This document shows positions 10,401-20,420 of a stretch of 64,000 bases of DNA, piece by piece. Where the stretch lies: positions 62,001-126,000 of the forward strand of contig CANKHA010000001.1 in NCBI GenBank assembly GCA_947481685.1, given 5' to 3'. The notes under the pieces are model-generated. The model did no database searches. It had not been told where the DNA came from and saw only the letters and a list, made by a program, of their open reading frames with translations. The stretch comes from Bradyrhizobiaceae bacterium (GTDB lineage: Bacteria > Pseudomonadota > Alphaproteobacteria > Rhizobiales > Xanthobacteraceae). How positions within the stretch are numbered: position 1 is the stretch's first letter; each line of letters opens with the position of its first letter. The translations under genes were made by a program, and so were the position numbers.

Positions 10401-10889
10401 TATCTGCTCAAGGAGTTGCCGCTCGGTGGCTTCGTCAAGCACCTCGAAGCGTGCCGCGACATTGGCTTCGAATGGAAATAGGTGCAGCAATTGCGTGCAG
10501 AAGGCGTGGATGGTGTGCACCTTCAATCCACCCGGGGTGTCCAGCGCCAGCGCGAAGAGCTGCCGCGCGCGTTGCCGGTGCCTGGCATCGATCCGTTTGA
10601 CGCCCGTCTTGTGCATGGCCTCGTCGAGCGCGTCGTCGTCCAGCGCGGTCCATTTTCGCAAATCCTCGAACACGCGGTTCGCCATATTGGCCGCTGCGGC
10701 CTTGGTGAAGGTGATGCAGAGGATGCGCGCCGGCTCAATGCCGGACAGCAACAGCCGGATCACGCGCTGCGCCAGCACATGGGTTTTGCCGGAACCCGCA
10801 TTGGCCGATACCCAGGCCGAACGATCCGGGTCGGACGCATCCGTTTGCCGTTCGATGACCTGAGCGGGAATGATCCGTGGCTTGCTCAT
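7473..10889 (-). CDS. addA: Double-strand break repair helicase-nuclease AddA
   Basis: UvrD/Rep-type helicase with a C-terminal RecB-like nuclease; with AddB it resects double-strand ends for RecA loading. Visible motifs are Walker A NAGSGKTH (about residue 30), Walker B LIDEAQDTSPKQW, RVMTVHGAKGLEAP (motif V region) and YVAMTRAIERL (motif VI). The nuclease motif near the C-terminus is GQIDRLVV followed by GDYKTN. The 1138-residue length is normal for alphaproteobacterial AddA. The start overlaps the addB stop by four bases. Confidence 0.96.
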   Translation of the reverse strand: MSKPRIIPAQVIERQTDASDPDRSAWVSANAGSGKTHVLAQRVIRLLLSGIEPARILCITFTKAAAANMANRVFEDLRKWTALDDDALDEAMHKTGVKRIDARHRQRARQLFALALDTPGGLKVHTIHAFCTQLLHLFPFEANVAARFEVLDEATERQLLEQISLDVMLKAAEAPETPLGKALEKAVLAAADVTFRDMVRETIRERDTLAQWVEAAGGVTQAMAQLSRTLGVELDETAQQVDAAIFQNSLIKNSEWSAVGAVMTGGLKTDKEQGARFHALAALTGTKLLDTYLSIFCTSKLDKTKERIATSAIQKTDPDLCKKLHDERDRVWDLVQRKRAIEARDRSIALFTIAYAVITRFRAEKNRRGLLDYDDLIDKTLALLNNVSAAWVHFKLDRGIHHVLIDEAQDTSPKQWAIVKALVNEFFAGLGAHERPRTIFGVGDEKQSIFSFQGAAPREFATMRRYFEQAHASAELAFAGIEFKHSFRSGVNVLGAVDTVFAREQARAGLSEDKAPPLHEALPEAAPGLVEIWKLLASDEREPVEPWNAPFDTQSVTSGVVKLARQIAGTISIWRRQGRLAKDVLILVRRRGVLFEAIIRELKNQGVPVAGADRLVLTEHIAVMDLMVLADVLLLPEDDLALATVLKSTLFGIEEDELFKLAFDRKGSLRASLQAQRPDLAAQLDAMSVAARTLTPFAFYADLLRAGQGRKKILSRLGHEASDALDEFLNLALDYERMQTPSLQGFVAWLRSAEVEVKRDMEMARDEVRVMTVHGAKGLEAPIVILADTTTPPQGWHPPRLLTLSPQHAVPGTADQLVWASSKANDIGPMGAAREVALDESRNEYQRLLYVAMTRAIERLIVCGVDGGRKRPEGCWYDLVADALQEYCVTELADDGTTEVMRYRKVPEAITAAAPSDSAPLAAVTIHDWLYKTVEGAAARGGAIKPSGFINDPKTTERFQPGEARQRALARGNLVHRLMQSLPDVPNDRRSEAASRYLARNARNFSTAEQDAIAAQVLTVLNDARFAELFAPGSRAEVPIVGRINGRPLSGQIDRLVVTAKAVLIGDYKTNRPAPRRLEDVPPGYVTQLALYRAVLARLYPDHPIRAALIWTEIPEIMEIPAASLDSALALVTAERVP

Positions 10890-13800
10890 TCGCCGCCTCC
10901 GTTCTCAGCGGAACCGCCAGTCAGCGACCATTCCTGCACCCGCGCGAGGTGATCGTAGGTCCCGTAATGCGTCGTCCACATCGGGTGCAGCAGTGAATAA
11001 TAAGGGGTCTTCGGATCGGCGAACTCGTTCACCAGCTGGGTCAACCGTTTGAGGGCATACTCGGCATGGTCATCGGCAGTGCCGCTCTCAAACGCGACCG
11101 GATTTTCCTCGCCGGGCGTTACACCGCCGCGCAGTTGCACATAGACCAGTTCCGCAACCGACCCGCCCGCCGCGATATCCTTGAACCCGCCTTTGCGGAG
11201 CATCGCAGCTTCCAGCGTAAGCTGCGGCGACATTCCTGAGGTAACCTGCTTGTCAGTTGGCGGCATTCCGGTCTTGTAGTCGATGATGGCGTAGCGTCCG
11301 TCCGAAAGAAGCTCGATGCGGTCGGCCCGACCGGTTAGCCTGAATTTCCCGCCCCCGAAGGGAATCTCGATTCCGCCTCCGATCTCGGCATAGAAAGCAG
11401 ACAGTCCGGCACGCCGCACGGTTTCAAATCCCGCGAACCATTCTGCGATGCGCAGGAAGCGCGGCCACCAGAAAGCGCGTGCTTCGGGATAATCCGCCAG
11501 AGGTGCGAAATGTCGGGTGCCAATCGCTGTCATGGCGCGCACTGGATCGGCTGGCATCTCACGTGGATATGTCTTGGCGAATTCGCCGATCGAATCGTGG
11601 ATGACCGTGCCGCGATCGGACGCGCCCGGCGGTGTGTCAATGTTTTCGAGCGGCGTGAGCTTGAGGACGCGCTTGGCGTAGATCGTGTAGGGGTCGCGCA
11701 GCCAATGCTCGATTTCAGTGACGCTGAGTTGCTGAGGTCTTGCGGCGAGCGGTGGTCTGGGTTCCGGGCGTTGCGCGGGTTTTGCCGCTGGGGTCTCATC
11801 GAGTTTTCGCGCGAGTGCGGCGTATTCCATGCCGCGTGCCAACACCGCTTTCCAGCGGCTTTCACCCGCGACCGCGGCGAGGCGCTGCACGAAACGTGAG
11901 GCAACCGTCGGCGCGCCGCCGAGCTTGGCGGCGCGAGAGAGGATCACTTCGGGCGCGCCGAGCAACTGCGCGAAATCGTGGGCGGAAAGACCGATGCGGC
12001 GTTCCGGCAGGTCGAGGCCGAGCTCATGACGCATGGGGCGGCTAAGCCAAGGGTCGCTGCGCGTTTCGGGGGGCCAGACACCTTCCACCAGCCCGCCCAG
12101 CACGACGCGATCGACCGGTTGCAGGCGCGCTTCGAGTGGCCCGTAGATGTGGATCCTTACGTCGGCTTCGTGACGGCGTGCCGGGCGGTCGGCGATGGAG
12201 TCGTGGAACAGCTCGGCATAATCGCGGGGCTCGATTTGCAGCGCGCCCACTTTGGTAATGTCGTCGAACGCTTTTGTCAGATCGTCACTGACACAGCCGA
12301 GCAACTCCAAAGCCTTGGCATGACAAGCAGCAATGGTGGCAAAGGACTGCGGACTGGTTGGAAGCAACTCCAGTGGCGTCAGCGCGGTCTTGAGCCTTGC
12401 GATGAGATCGGCCGCTGCATCAAGCTCGGCGTCGGTGATTGCGACCCGCGGGTCCAAATTGTGCAGCGACGATGATTCCTTGTTTTGGGCCTTCCTGTGT
12501 TCCGCGCGGAACGTCTGAAACGCATGTTCTAGTCCCGCCGTGCTGTGTTTCGGCCGTGGGCCGCGCAAGGTTGTCCGTTCCAGCGTCGAAACGGCTTGCT
12601 GATCGAGCGTGCACAATGGGTGCTTGAGCAGCGCGAGCAGCATCACCGGAGGCAATCCTTCCAGTGCAGCCTCGGCTATGAGCCGTGCAAACACGCCGAC
12701 GGGCGTATCGGAAAGCGTAACACCACGGGAATCGTCCACAGGCACGTTCCAGCGCGCCAGAGCAGCGATCACACGCTGTCCCAGTCCGGTATCGAGCGTC
12801 ACCAGTGCGGCGGTTTTGCGCGGATCTTCCGCCGTCTCTCTAAGCGCCACCGCGATCGCCAGCGCTTCTTCCTCGGCGTTGGCGGCTTCAATCATGGCGA
12901 CATTTTTCAATGCAGCGTCGGCGTGTTCGGCGAAATCTGCCAACGAGAGCCGCTGTTGCCAAAGCTCGCTTGTGGCGGCCGGCCGAAGCGCTTCCGACGC
13001 GATCCGTTCACGGCCATGGGGCGCGGGCTTGCCGAGGACGCGGACTGCATCGCGGGCGATACCGATTTTCTGCAGCAACGCCTGCATGGCGAATTGTGGA
13101 TGGCCGTGGACCGCTTCGCTCCCGCCTTCCTGGCTTCCGACCATTTTCCAGGTTGCGTCATCAAGGTCAGTGTCGAGCCCGGGCAGAACCAGCGCGCCGT
13201 TTGGCAAGGTGGCAATTGTCGCCAGCAGCGTTGCGGTTGCGGGGATTGAGCCGGTGGAGCCGGCGGCGATGATGGGACCGGTGCTGTTCGCGAGACGTTT
13301 CGCTTCCGCGGCGATCAACCTGTCGCGGCGATCGGCGGCCTCGATGCAACCCTGTTCCCGCAAATGCGCGGGCCAGTGCTCGCGAATGAATTTCAGGAAA
13401 TTGAGGGTGTGTTTCCAATAGTCGTCCAGATCGCCGGTAACGAGGCCGTCGAGCCGACCCCAGCTCACCTGCCGCGTCGTCATGTCGTCCATCAGGCGTG
13501 CGAGGTCCTGCGCGAGCGAGAGCGCTGCGACCGGACTATTGGCGATGAGTGGCGCATGCTCACTGTCGCGGGGCGCGATCGTGTCGGCCCATTTCAAAAT
13601 GATCTGAGCCAGCGGCACGCTGCGCGAAAGCCCCGACAGCGCCTCCGGCACGTCGAGCGCCGTTTCACCGACGTCGCTGCGTGCAGCTTCGTCGAAGGCG
13701 ATCTCGTCTTCATCGACATCGCCGATGGCGACGATGCGTGGAAGGATCGCGGCGTCGGTGCCGAGCACGTCGAGGAAGACATCGCGCGCCAGCCGCGCCG

Positions 13801-13960
13801 ACCGGCGGGTCGGCAGGTAAAGCGTCGCGGTGGCGAGTGCGAGCGGGTCTGCGCCCGGCGCAAAGCCTTCCACCAGCCGGCCGTCGATCAGAGCCTTGAC
13901 CAGCGTCGGCAGGAAGGGGGCGGAAGCCGGAATGGTGAAGACATGGGAGGGATTCGCCAT
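10886..13960 (-). CDS. addB: Double-strand break repair protein AddB
   Basis: Partner of AddA: a degenerate helicase-like subunit with its own C-terminal nuclease. The C-terminal region carries GRADRIELL and IIDYKTGMPP, the RecB-family nuclease acids and lysine. The Cys positions that hold an iron-sulphur cluster in Bacillus AddB are not visible (here IEHWLRDPYTIYAKRVL), in keeping with the alphaproteobacterial type. The frame is open to 14017, but ATG 13960 gives MANPSHVFTIP and ends the overlap with upstream sequence. The length is then 1024 residues. It is coupled to addA by a four-base overlap. Confidence 0.93.
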   Translation of the reverse strand: MANPSHVFTIPASAPFLPTLVKALIDGRLVEGFAPGADPLALATATLYLPTRRSARLARDVFLDVLGTDAAILPRIVAIGDVDEDEIAFDEAARSDVGETALDVPEALSGLSRSVPLAQIILKWADTIAPRDSEHAPLIANSPVAALSLAQDLARLMDDMTTRQVSWGRLDGLVTGDLDDYWKHTLNFLKFIREHWPAHLREQGCIEAADRRDRLIAAEAKRLANSTGPIIAAGSTGSIPATATLLATIATLPNGALVLPGLDTDLDDATWKMVGSQEGGSEAVHGHPQFAMQALLQKIGIARDAVRVLGKPAPHGRERIASEALRPAATSELWQQRLSLADFAEHADAALKNVAMIEAANAEEEALAIAVALRETAEDPRKTAALVTLDTGLGQRVIAALARWNVPVDDSRGVTLSDTPVGVFARLIAEAALEGLPPVMLLALLKHPLCTLDQQAVSTLERTTLRGPRPKHSTAGLEHAFQTFRAEHRKAQNKESSSLHNLDPRVAITDAELDAAADLIARLKTALTPLELLPTSPQSFATIAACHAKALELLGCVSDDLTKAFDDITKVGALQIEPRDYAELFHDSIADRPARRHEADVRIHIYGPLEARLQPVDRVVLGGLVEGVWPPETRSDPWLSRPMRHELGLDLPERRIGLSAHDFAQLLGAPEVILSRAAKLGGAPTVASRFVQRLAAVAGESRWKAVLARGMEYAALARKLDETPAAKPAQRPEPRPPLAARPQQLSVTEIEHWLRDPYTIYAKRVLKLTPLENIDTPPGASDRGTVIHDSIGEFAKTYPREMPADPVRAMTAIGTRHFAPLADYPEARAFWWPRFLRIAEWFAGFETVRRAGLSAFYAEIGGGIEIPFGGGKFRLTGRADRIELLSDGRYAIIDYKTGMPPTDKQVTSGMSPQLTLEAAMLRKGGFKDIAAGGSVAELVYVQLRGGVTPGEENPVAFESGTADDHAEYALKRLTQLVNEFADPKTPYYSLLHPMWTTHYGTYDHLARVQEWSLTGGSAENGGGE

Positions 13961-14000
13961 GCCGGAACCATATACGGCAGACCGCTCCGAAACATCAGAA

Positions 14001-14735
14001 TCAGGCAGCGCTGGCAATCATTGCGGCTTCGGCCTCTGCCACCGCCTCGGGCGTGCCGACATGCATCCAGATGCCGTCGATCCGCAGCCCATGCAACCGG
14101 CCCTGCTCGGCGGCGCGGTCGAACAGCACCGTCAGCGGAAACACGCCTTTGGGGGTGTCCTTGAACAACGCAGGCGAGAGAATGGCCGCGCTGGCATAGG
14201 CAAAGGGCACCACTTCGCGTTCCGGGCGGCGGCGCAGGCGGCCGTCGGTGCTCATGGAAAAGTCGCCCCGTGCGTCGTAGCCGATGCTTGAGGTGGTTGG
14301 CGCGAGCAGCAGAAGCGCGTCCATCTCCGCCGGGTCGAAAGCCTCGGCCAGCCGTAGCAGGTTCGGCTTTACGCCTTCGATCCAGAGCGTGTCTGAATTC
14401 ATGTAGAAGAACGGTGCATCGCCGAGGTGGCCCAGCGCCTTCACCACGCCGCCGCCGGTGCCCATCAACTCTTTGCGTTCGTCGGAAAGGATCACACGCG
14501 GGCGTTTGCGTTTGCTGATGTGGCCTTCGAGCGCGTCGGCCATGTAGTGCACATTGACCACGGCCTGCTCGACGCCGACGTCGTCGAGACGATCGAGCGC
14601 GTAGTCGATCAGCGCCTTGCCCGACACCTTGACCAGCGGCTTCGGCACCTGATCGCTGTAGGGGCGCATGCGGGTGCCGAGACCTGCGGCCAGGACGATG
14701 GCGCGTTTCGGCATGGCGATCTTTAAGGCAGTCAT
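14001..14735 (-). CDS. MurU-like nucleotidyltransferase (sugar-1-phosphate)
   Basis: Nucleotidyltransferase with the N-terminal signature AIVLAAGLGTRMRPYSDQVPKP typical of sugar-1-phosphate transferases; SGKALIDYALDRL, MNSDTLW (metal-binding Asp) and the C-terminal MHVGTPEAVAEAEAA are also present. The gene order directly after a TsaE/phosphotransferase fusion suggests MurU, which makes UDP-MurNAc from MurNAc-1-phosphate in peptidoglycan recycling; this role is inferred. The longer frame to 15224 lies inside the upstream gene. ATG 14735 is two bases after that gene's stop, giving 244 residues; ATG 14714 is an alternative. Confidence 0.85.
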   Translation of the reverse strand: MTALKIAMPKRAIVLAAGLGTRMRPYSDQVPKPLVKVSGKALIDYALDRLDDVGVEQAVVNVHYMADALEGHISKRKRPRVILSDERKELMGTGGGVVKALGHLGDAPFFYMNSDTLWIEGVKPNLLRLAEAFDPAEMDALLLLAPTTSSIGYDARGDFSMSTDGRLRRRPEREVVPFAYASAAILSPALFKDTPKGVFPLTVLFDRAAEQGRLHGLRIDGIWMHVGTPEAVAEAEAAMIASAA

Positions 14736-14737
14736 TC

Positions 14738-16264
14738 TCAAATCTTCTTCAGTGTCGGAACGTGAGTCGCATACCACGCGCGCAAGGGCGCGAGCGAGGG
14801 GTGCGCCAGCGAGCGCTGCAGATAGCCCCATATGCGCGGCATGTGACGTAGATATTGCGGCTTGCCGTCGCGCATATCGAGTCGGGCAAAAATGCCCAGG
14901 ATTTTGGTGGCGCGTTGTGCGGCAACAGTGGAATAAACCTGCACAAAGGCGGCGGTGTCGAAATCCGGCGTCACCTCGCGCCGCAGCCGCGCATAGCGGC
15001 CCAGCAACTGGACTTCCAGGCTTTCCGGCGCATCGACGCGGGCGTCCTGCAACAGCGACGCGAGATCGTAAGCGGCCGGGCCCATCACCGCATCCTGAAA
15101 ATCGAGTAGGCCGACGCGCTCCACGCCGTAACGTTCGGGCAGCCACAGCAAGTTCGGCGAATGGAAGTCGCGCAGTACCCACGTCTTGGGCGCGTTGAGC
15201 GCCGGCTGCAATGCATCGCGCCACAGCGTGATGAAAGCGTCGCGGGCGTCAGACGGAAGCGTTGCTTTCATCCGTGGCAGATACCAGTCGAGCAGCAGCT
15301 CGATCTCGATCAGGAATGCATCGAGGTCGTATTCCGGCAAGTGATAGTCCACCCGTGGTGCAATCTGCAGCATCGGCGGAAGTGTTTGCCTGTGAAGTGC
15401 CGCGAGCACATCGACGGCTGCGCCATAGCGCTCCATCATCGGTTCGGGCGGCTCGCCTCGCACGACCTTCTCGTCGCCGAGGTCTTCGAGGATCAACAGA
15501 CCCCTGTCGTTGTCGGCGTAATAGATCGCGGGCGCCGATAGGCCGGCATCGCGCAATCCTTTCGACATGGCGATGAAAGCGCTGACGTCCTCTGCCAGAT
15601 GGGCGATCGCGCTGTAAGGCTTGCCGTCGCGCACCGGCGGTCCGTCCGGGCGGCGCGGCGAATTCATCAGGATGTAGCCCAGGCCGTTAAGCACCAGGCG
15701 TTCGTAGGAGCGGGTGGAAGCATCGCCCTGAATGCGGATGCGTTCGGCAGCACTGAAGCCGCTCTGATCGAGGAAAGCGCGGACTGCGCCCATCCGCTCG
15801 ACCCGCGGGATCGCGCTGCCGAAGCCGGTTACCTCGACATTGCGGAATGTCTCGCCGCGCTTCGGGGATATCGTGAAGGCGATGTCGATGCGGTTTGCCG
15901 GGAGAGAGCCTTCGGCACGGTCCGGCCATTCCATCAGCACCAGCGCATTGTCCGGCAGGTCGTCGAAGCCAAGCTCGGTCAGCTCCGATGCATTGCCGAT
16001 GCGGTAGAGGTCGGCGTGGACGACGGAGAGCTTTTCGAAGTCGTAGGTCTGGATCAGCGTGAAGGTCGGGCTTGGCACCTCGATCGTCTCGTCCCCCGCG
16101 AGGTGCCGGATGAGGGCGCGGGCGAAGGTGGTCTTGCCGGCGCCGAGGTCGCCCGACAGGGTGATCAGGTCGCCGGGCTCCAGCCCGAGCGCAATATCGC
16201 GCATGAAGCGGTGGGTTGCCGCCTCATCCGCCAATTGCATCGAGAAGCTTGAGCCGCCTGCCAT
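14738..16264 (-). CDS. Fusion: TsaE (t6A synthesis ATPase) and AmgK-like phosphotransferase
   Basis: Two domains are joined in a 508-residue chain. Residues about 10-140 are TsaE: P-loop GDLGAGKTTFARAL, PSPTFTLIQTY, HADLYRIG and MEWPDRAEG; TsaE helps TsaB/TsaD make N6-threonylcarbamoyladenosine in tRNAs. Residues about 160-500 are an aminoglycoside-phosphotransferase-like kinase with RIQGDASTRSYERL, VLRDFHSPNLLW (catalytic loop) and LLDFQDAVMGPAAYDLASL. The kinase resembles AmgK, which phosphorylates MurNAc at the anomeric position, and is followed two bases later by a MurU-like gene. The fusion is known from Hyphomicrobiales; substrates are inferred. Confidence 0.88.
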   Translation of the reverse strand: MAGGSSFSMQLADEAATHRFMRDIALGLEPGDLITLSGDLGAGKTTFARALIRHLAGDETIEVPSPTFTLIQTYDFEKLSVVHADLYRIGNASELTELGFDDLPDNALVLMEWPDRAEGSLPANRIDIAFTISPKRGETFRNVEVTGFGSAIPRVERMGAVRAFLDQSGFSAAERIRIQGDASTRSYERLVLNGLGYILMNSPRRPDGPPVRDGKPYSAIAHLAEDVSAFIAMSKGLRDAGLSAPAIYYADNDRGLLILEDLGDEKVVRGEPPEPMMERYGAAVDVLAALHRQTLPPMLQIAPRVDYHLPEYDLDAFLIEIELLLDWYLPRMKATLPSDARDAFITLWRDALQPALNAPKTWVLRDFHSPNLLWLPERYGVERVGLLDFQDAVMGPAAYDLASLLQDARVDAPESLEVQLLGRYARLRREVTPDFDTAAFVQVYSTVAAQRATKILGIFARLDMRDGKPQYLRHMPRIWGYLQRSLAHPSLAPLRAWYATHVPTLKKI

Positions 16265-16335
16265 GGCCGGATGTTACCTGCTGTTTATTGACAGCCAGTA
16301 TCCAACGCCGTCGCGCAGAAGCACAGGGCTTGAGC

Positions 16336-18837
16336 CTAGGCTGCGGTGCGCTCGGCGCTGTGTTCGAGCGGGAAAACGCAGGTGACGGTCGTGCCAAGGC
16401 CGATGTCGGAATCGAGCGCGACGGTGCCGCCGTGCAATTCCACGAAGGACCGCACCAGCGAAAGTCCGAGGCCGGTGCCACGATGGTGCGAGCCGAGCGA
16501 ATCGGTCTCGAACCAGTCGAACACGCGATCCTGCACTTCCGCCGGGATGCCGGGGCCACGATCGGTCACCGAAAACACCACCGCGTCCGGGCGGCGGTGG
16601 GCGGCGAGCGTGATGGTCCCGCCGGGCGGCGAGAAGCTCACGGCATTGGCCAGCAGGTTGAACAGCACCTGCCGCACGCGCTTTTCGTCGGCGACAAAAC
16701 TGCCGGCATCAGGCAGCACGCGCATGTCGAGCACGAGCTCATTCTTCTGCAGCCGATCCTGCACCCCTTCGACCGCGCCCAGCATGGTGCTGCGAATATC
16801 GACCGGGCCGAGGCTCAGCGTCATGGCGCCGGCATCGATGGTGGCGAGATCGAGAATGTTGTTGATGATCGCCAGCAGCGCGTTGGTGGAGGTAGTGAGA
16901 TAGCCGAGATATTCGCGCTGCTTGTCGTTGAGCGGACCGGTCGACGGCTCGTCGAGAAAATGCGCAAAGCCGATAATGTTGGTCAGCGGCGAACGCAACT
17001 CGTAGGACACGTGCTGGACGAAATCGATTTTGATCTCGTCGGCGGTTTCCAGCGCCTCGTTCTTTTCGCGCAATGCACGTTCGACATTCACGGTGTCGGT
17101 GACGTCGTGGAAGGCGACGAGCGTTGCGCCGTCAGGCAAAGGCACGGTCGAGCAATCGACCACATTGCCGTCGCGCCGTTCGCGCCGGAAGATGAGCGGT
17201 TCGCGGCTGTCGATGGCCGTGACCGCGGCGTGGAGCGTGTGCCACGTCGCGTCGTCATCATGGAGCGGGTTGCACAGACCGATGACCGCTTCGATATGCG
17301 GACGTTCCGCAAGCGTTTCCGCTGAAAGCCGCCACATCTGCGCGAAGGCCGGATTGTGCAGGCGCAACCGTCCGTCGCTGCCGAACACCGCAACGCCTTC
17401 GGTGAGATTTTCGAGCGTTTCGCCTTGCACGCGGATCAGCGCATCGAAACGACGCTCGAGGTCGAGCCGCTCCGTCACGTCATCGAACAGATAGGTCACG
17501 CCGCCTTCGGGATTTTGCGTGGTCACCACACGCAGGGTGCGGCGGTTAGGCAGATACCACACGGTTTCGGACGGCTCGGTCGCGCGATAGGCCTCGTGCA
17601 GCTCGGCTTTCCATTGCCGGAAGTCCTGCTCTTCCGGCAGCTTGCGGGCGGCGCGCAGCAGGTCGAGCACGGAGGAATCGGTCGGGTTCTGATCGAGGAA
17701 ACTCGGCTCCAGGTCCCACAGTGCGCGATAGGCCGTATTGTAGAATGTGAGCCGCTGCTTGCCGTCGAAGATCGCCACGCCGGTTGCGAGCTGATCGAGC
17801 GTGCGGCGATGGGCTTCGCTGGCGCGCTTGATCTCCGCGCGCATGGTTGCGACTTCTGTCGAGTCAATGCCGATGCCGGCGCTGCCATGCGGCGTCGGCA
17901 CGCTGCGGATGTCGAATGCGCGGCGGTTGCCGGCGACCACCGCATGGACGCGGCCGGTGTAGCATTCGTGTGCGGCACAGGCGCGCGACAGCTCCTCGCG
18001 CACCGGCTGGTCGAGCAGTTCGAGGCCGCGTGCAACGGCGTCGGCGGGGTCTTTGGCTTCGACGGCGCATGCATAGGCGTGATTGACGAACGTCAGCGCA
18101 CCATTTTCGTCGCGCGCCCAGATCGGTGAGGGCAGCGCTGCAACGAGTGTGTGAAGCGACTCCACTTCGCCGAGCAGTTTCCGGTGCCGGGTCGAGATCT
18201 CAGCGAAGTCACGTCGCACGCCGCCGACGTCACGCAACCGCACGACGGCACGGCCGCCGATCGCGCGACCCTCGGCTTCCATCGGACGCCCCGACAAGGT
18301 GGTGAGAGACGTCGAGAAGCTTTCGCCTTCCTCGCGCAACGAGGCGACGAATCGCTCCATGGTGCGCGCCTGCGCCGGATCGAGCCAAGTGCCGAAAGCT
18401 AGAACGCGATGCGGCGCCGAGGCGGGCGTCACCAGGGTCACGTCGCCGAAAATCTTGGGATCGTTATCGCCGGCTACCCAGGCGACGATGATCTGCGGTT
18501 CCGCCAGCAGCAAGGCATGGACGCGATCGACATCCGCCTTCAGCGCGACGATCTCTTCGCGCGCGGCGATTTCCGCTTGCGCTGCCTTGCCGCGCGTGCG
18601 GACCAGCAAACCGGCGGTCACCACTGCAAACAGCGAAATGCCGAGCGTCATCGCGAGCCCGGTAATGTCGAGATGATTCAGTCCGGTGAAGTCGGCGATG
18701 GTGGAATCGAGCGGGGCGAACAGGGCGGCGCGCGCGGGGGCTGCTGTGAAGAAAGCTGTAGCGTTGACGGCGAGGAATCCTCCTAGCCGCGGATGAGCCT
18801 TCCAGCTCCCGCCCGTCGTCCGGATTGTCTCCGGCAT
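16336..18837 (-). CDS. divL: DivL-like PAS sensor kinase homologue with Tyr in place of the phospho-acceptor His
   Basis: An 833-residue protein with an N-terminal hydrophobic region (membrane segment about 59-79), a coiled coil, several PAS-type domains (for example LDQLATGVAIFDGKQRLTFY and LENLTEGVAVFGSDGRLRLH), a HisKA-like helix pair and a HATPase_c domain (LFNLLANAVSFSPPGG, DRGPGIP, GTGLGLSLVRSFVE). The H-box reads HVSYELRSPLTN: Tyr612 (bases 17002-17004) replaces the usual His. This is the hallmark of Caulobacter DivL, an allosteric controller of the CckA-CtrA cell-cycle relay. ATG 18837 (MPETIRTTGG) is preferred over the longer frame to 18933. tsaE follows 71 bases downstream. Confidence 0.85.
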   Translation of the reverse strand: MPETIRTTGGSWKAHPRLGGFLAVNATAFFTAAPARAALFAPLDSTIADFTGLNHLDITGLAMTLGISLFAVVTAGLLVRTRGKAAQAEIAAREEIVALKADVDRVHALLLAEPQIIVAWVAGDNDPKIFGDVTLVTPASAPHRVLAFGTWLDPAQARTMERFVASLREEGESFSTSLTTLSGRPMEAEGRAIGGRAVVRLRDVGGVRRDFAEISTRHRKLLGEVESLHTLVAALPSPIWARDENGALTFVNHAYACAVEAKDPADAVARGLELLDQPVREELSRACAAHECYTGRVHAVVAGNRRAFDIRSVPTPHGSAGIGIDSTEVATMRAEIKRASEAHRRTLDQLATGVAIFDGKQRLTFYNTAYRALWDLEPSFLDQNPTDSSVLDLLRAARKLPEEQDFRQWKAELHEAYRATEPSETVWYLPNRRTLRVVTTQNPEGGVTYLFDDVTERLDLERRFDALIRVQGETLENLTEGVAVFGSDGRLRLHNPAFAQMWRLSAETLAERPHIEAVIGLCNPLHDDDATWHTLHAAVTAIDSREPLIFRRERRDGNVVDCSTVPLPDGATLVAFHDVTDTVNVERALREKNEALETADEIKIDFVQHVSYELRSPLTNIIGFAHFLDEPSTGPLNDKQREYLGYLTTSTNALLAIINNILDLATIDAGAMTLSLGPVDIRSTMLGAVEGVQDRLQKNELVLDMRVLPDAGSFVADEKRVRQVLFNLLANAVSFSPPGGTITLAAHRRPDAVVFSVTDRGPGIPAEVQDRVFDWFETDSLGSHHRGTGLGLSLVRSFVELHGGTVALDSDIGLGTTVTCVFPLEHSAERTAA

Positions 18838-18979
18838 GTCGCTTAGCCCCACCCTTCGTCCCGTTCTGTTGGTGAAACAGAATCGGGGCGCGCAGCCTCC
18901 GCCAGGCCGCGAATCGTTCGACTTTACCCCCAAGGGGAATCGCGCCGAAAGAGTCCAGATCGTGAACGACTCTGAGAGG

Positions 18980-19933
<954 letters not shown>

Positions 19934-19967
19934 TTCTCTCTCCTGAGGCTGCAAGCGTTTTATCGTT

Positions 19968-20420
19968 TTAGTCGGTGCCGGTCGAGCCGAATCCGGACCC
20001 GCCCCGGCTGGTGTCGTCCAGCGTTTGCGCTTCCGACAGGGCGGCGTGCGTCACGGGCGCGACGATCATCTGCGCGATGCGCTCGCCGCGTTTCACCACA
20101 AACGGCGCGTTGCCGAGATTGATCAGGATCACCTGGATCTCGCCGCGATAATCCGCATCGATGGTACCCGGCGAATTCAGCACGGTGACGCCGTGCTTTG
20201 CTGCGAGTCCCGATCGTGGCCTCACCTGCGCCTCGGTGCCTGCCGAGAGTGCGATCGCAATGCCGGTCGGAACCAGCGCGCGTTTGCCCGGCGCAATCAT
20301 GACGTCCGTGCTGACGGCTGCGAGCAGATCGAGGCCTGCGGCCTGCGCGCTTTGATACGCCGGGAGCGGCAAATCGGCGCCGTGCGGCAGCCGCATCACT
20401 TTCACTTCGACCAAGCTCAT
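19968..20420 (-). CDS. dut: Deoxyuridine 5'-triphosphate nucleotidohydrolase
   Basis: Trimeric dUTPase that hydrolyses dUTP to dUMP and pyrophosphate, keeping uracil out of DNA. All five family motifs are visible in 150 residues: [46 protein letters not shown] and the C-terminal arm [10 protein letters not shown]. It overlaps the coaBC stop by four bases; the dut-coaBC pairing is common in proteobacteria. Confidence 0.97.
   Translation of the reverse strand: MSLVEVKVMRLPHGADLPLPAYQSAQAAGLDLLAAVSTDVMIAPGKRALVPTGIAIALSAGTEAQVRPRSGLAAKHGVTVLNSPGTIDADYRGEIQVILINLGNAPFVVKRGERIAQMIVAPVTHAALSEAQTLDDTSRGGSGFGSTGTD

Noticed and set aside
14736-15224. N-terminal extension of the MurU-like gene by 163 codons
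   Set aside because: It lies wholly inside the TsaE/kinase gene in another frame; the family N-terminus begins at 14735 or 14714.
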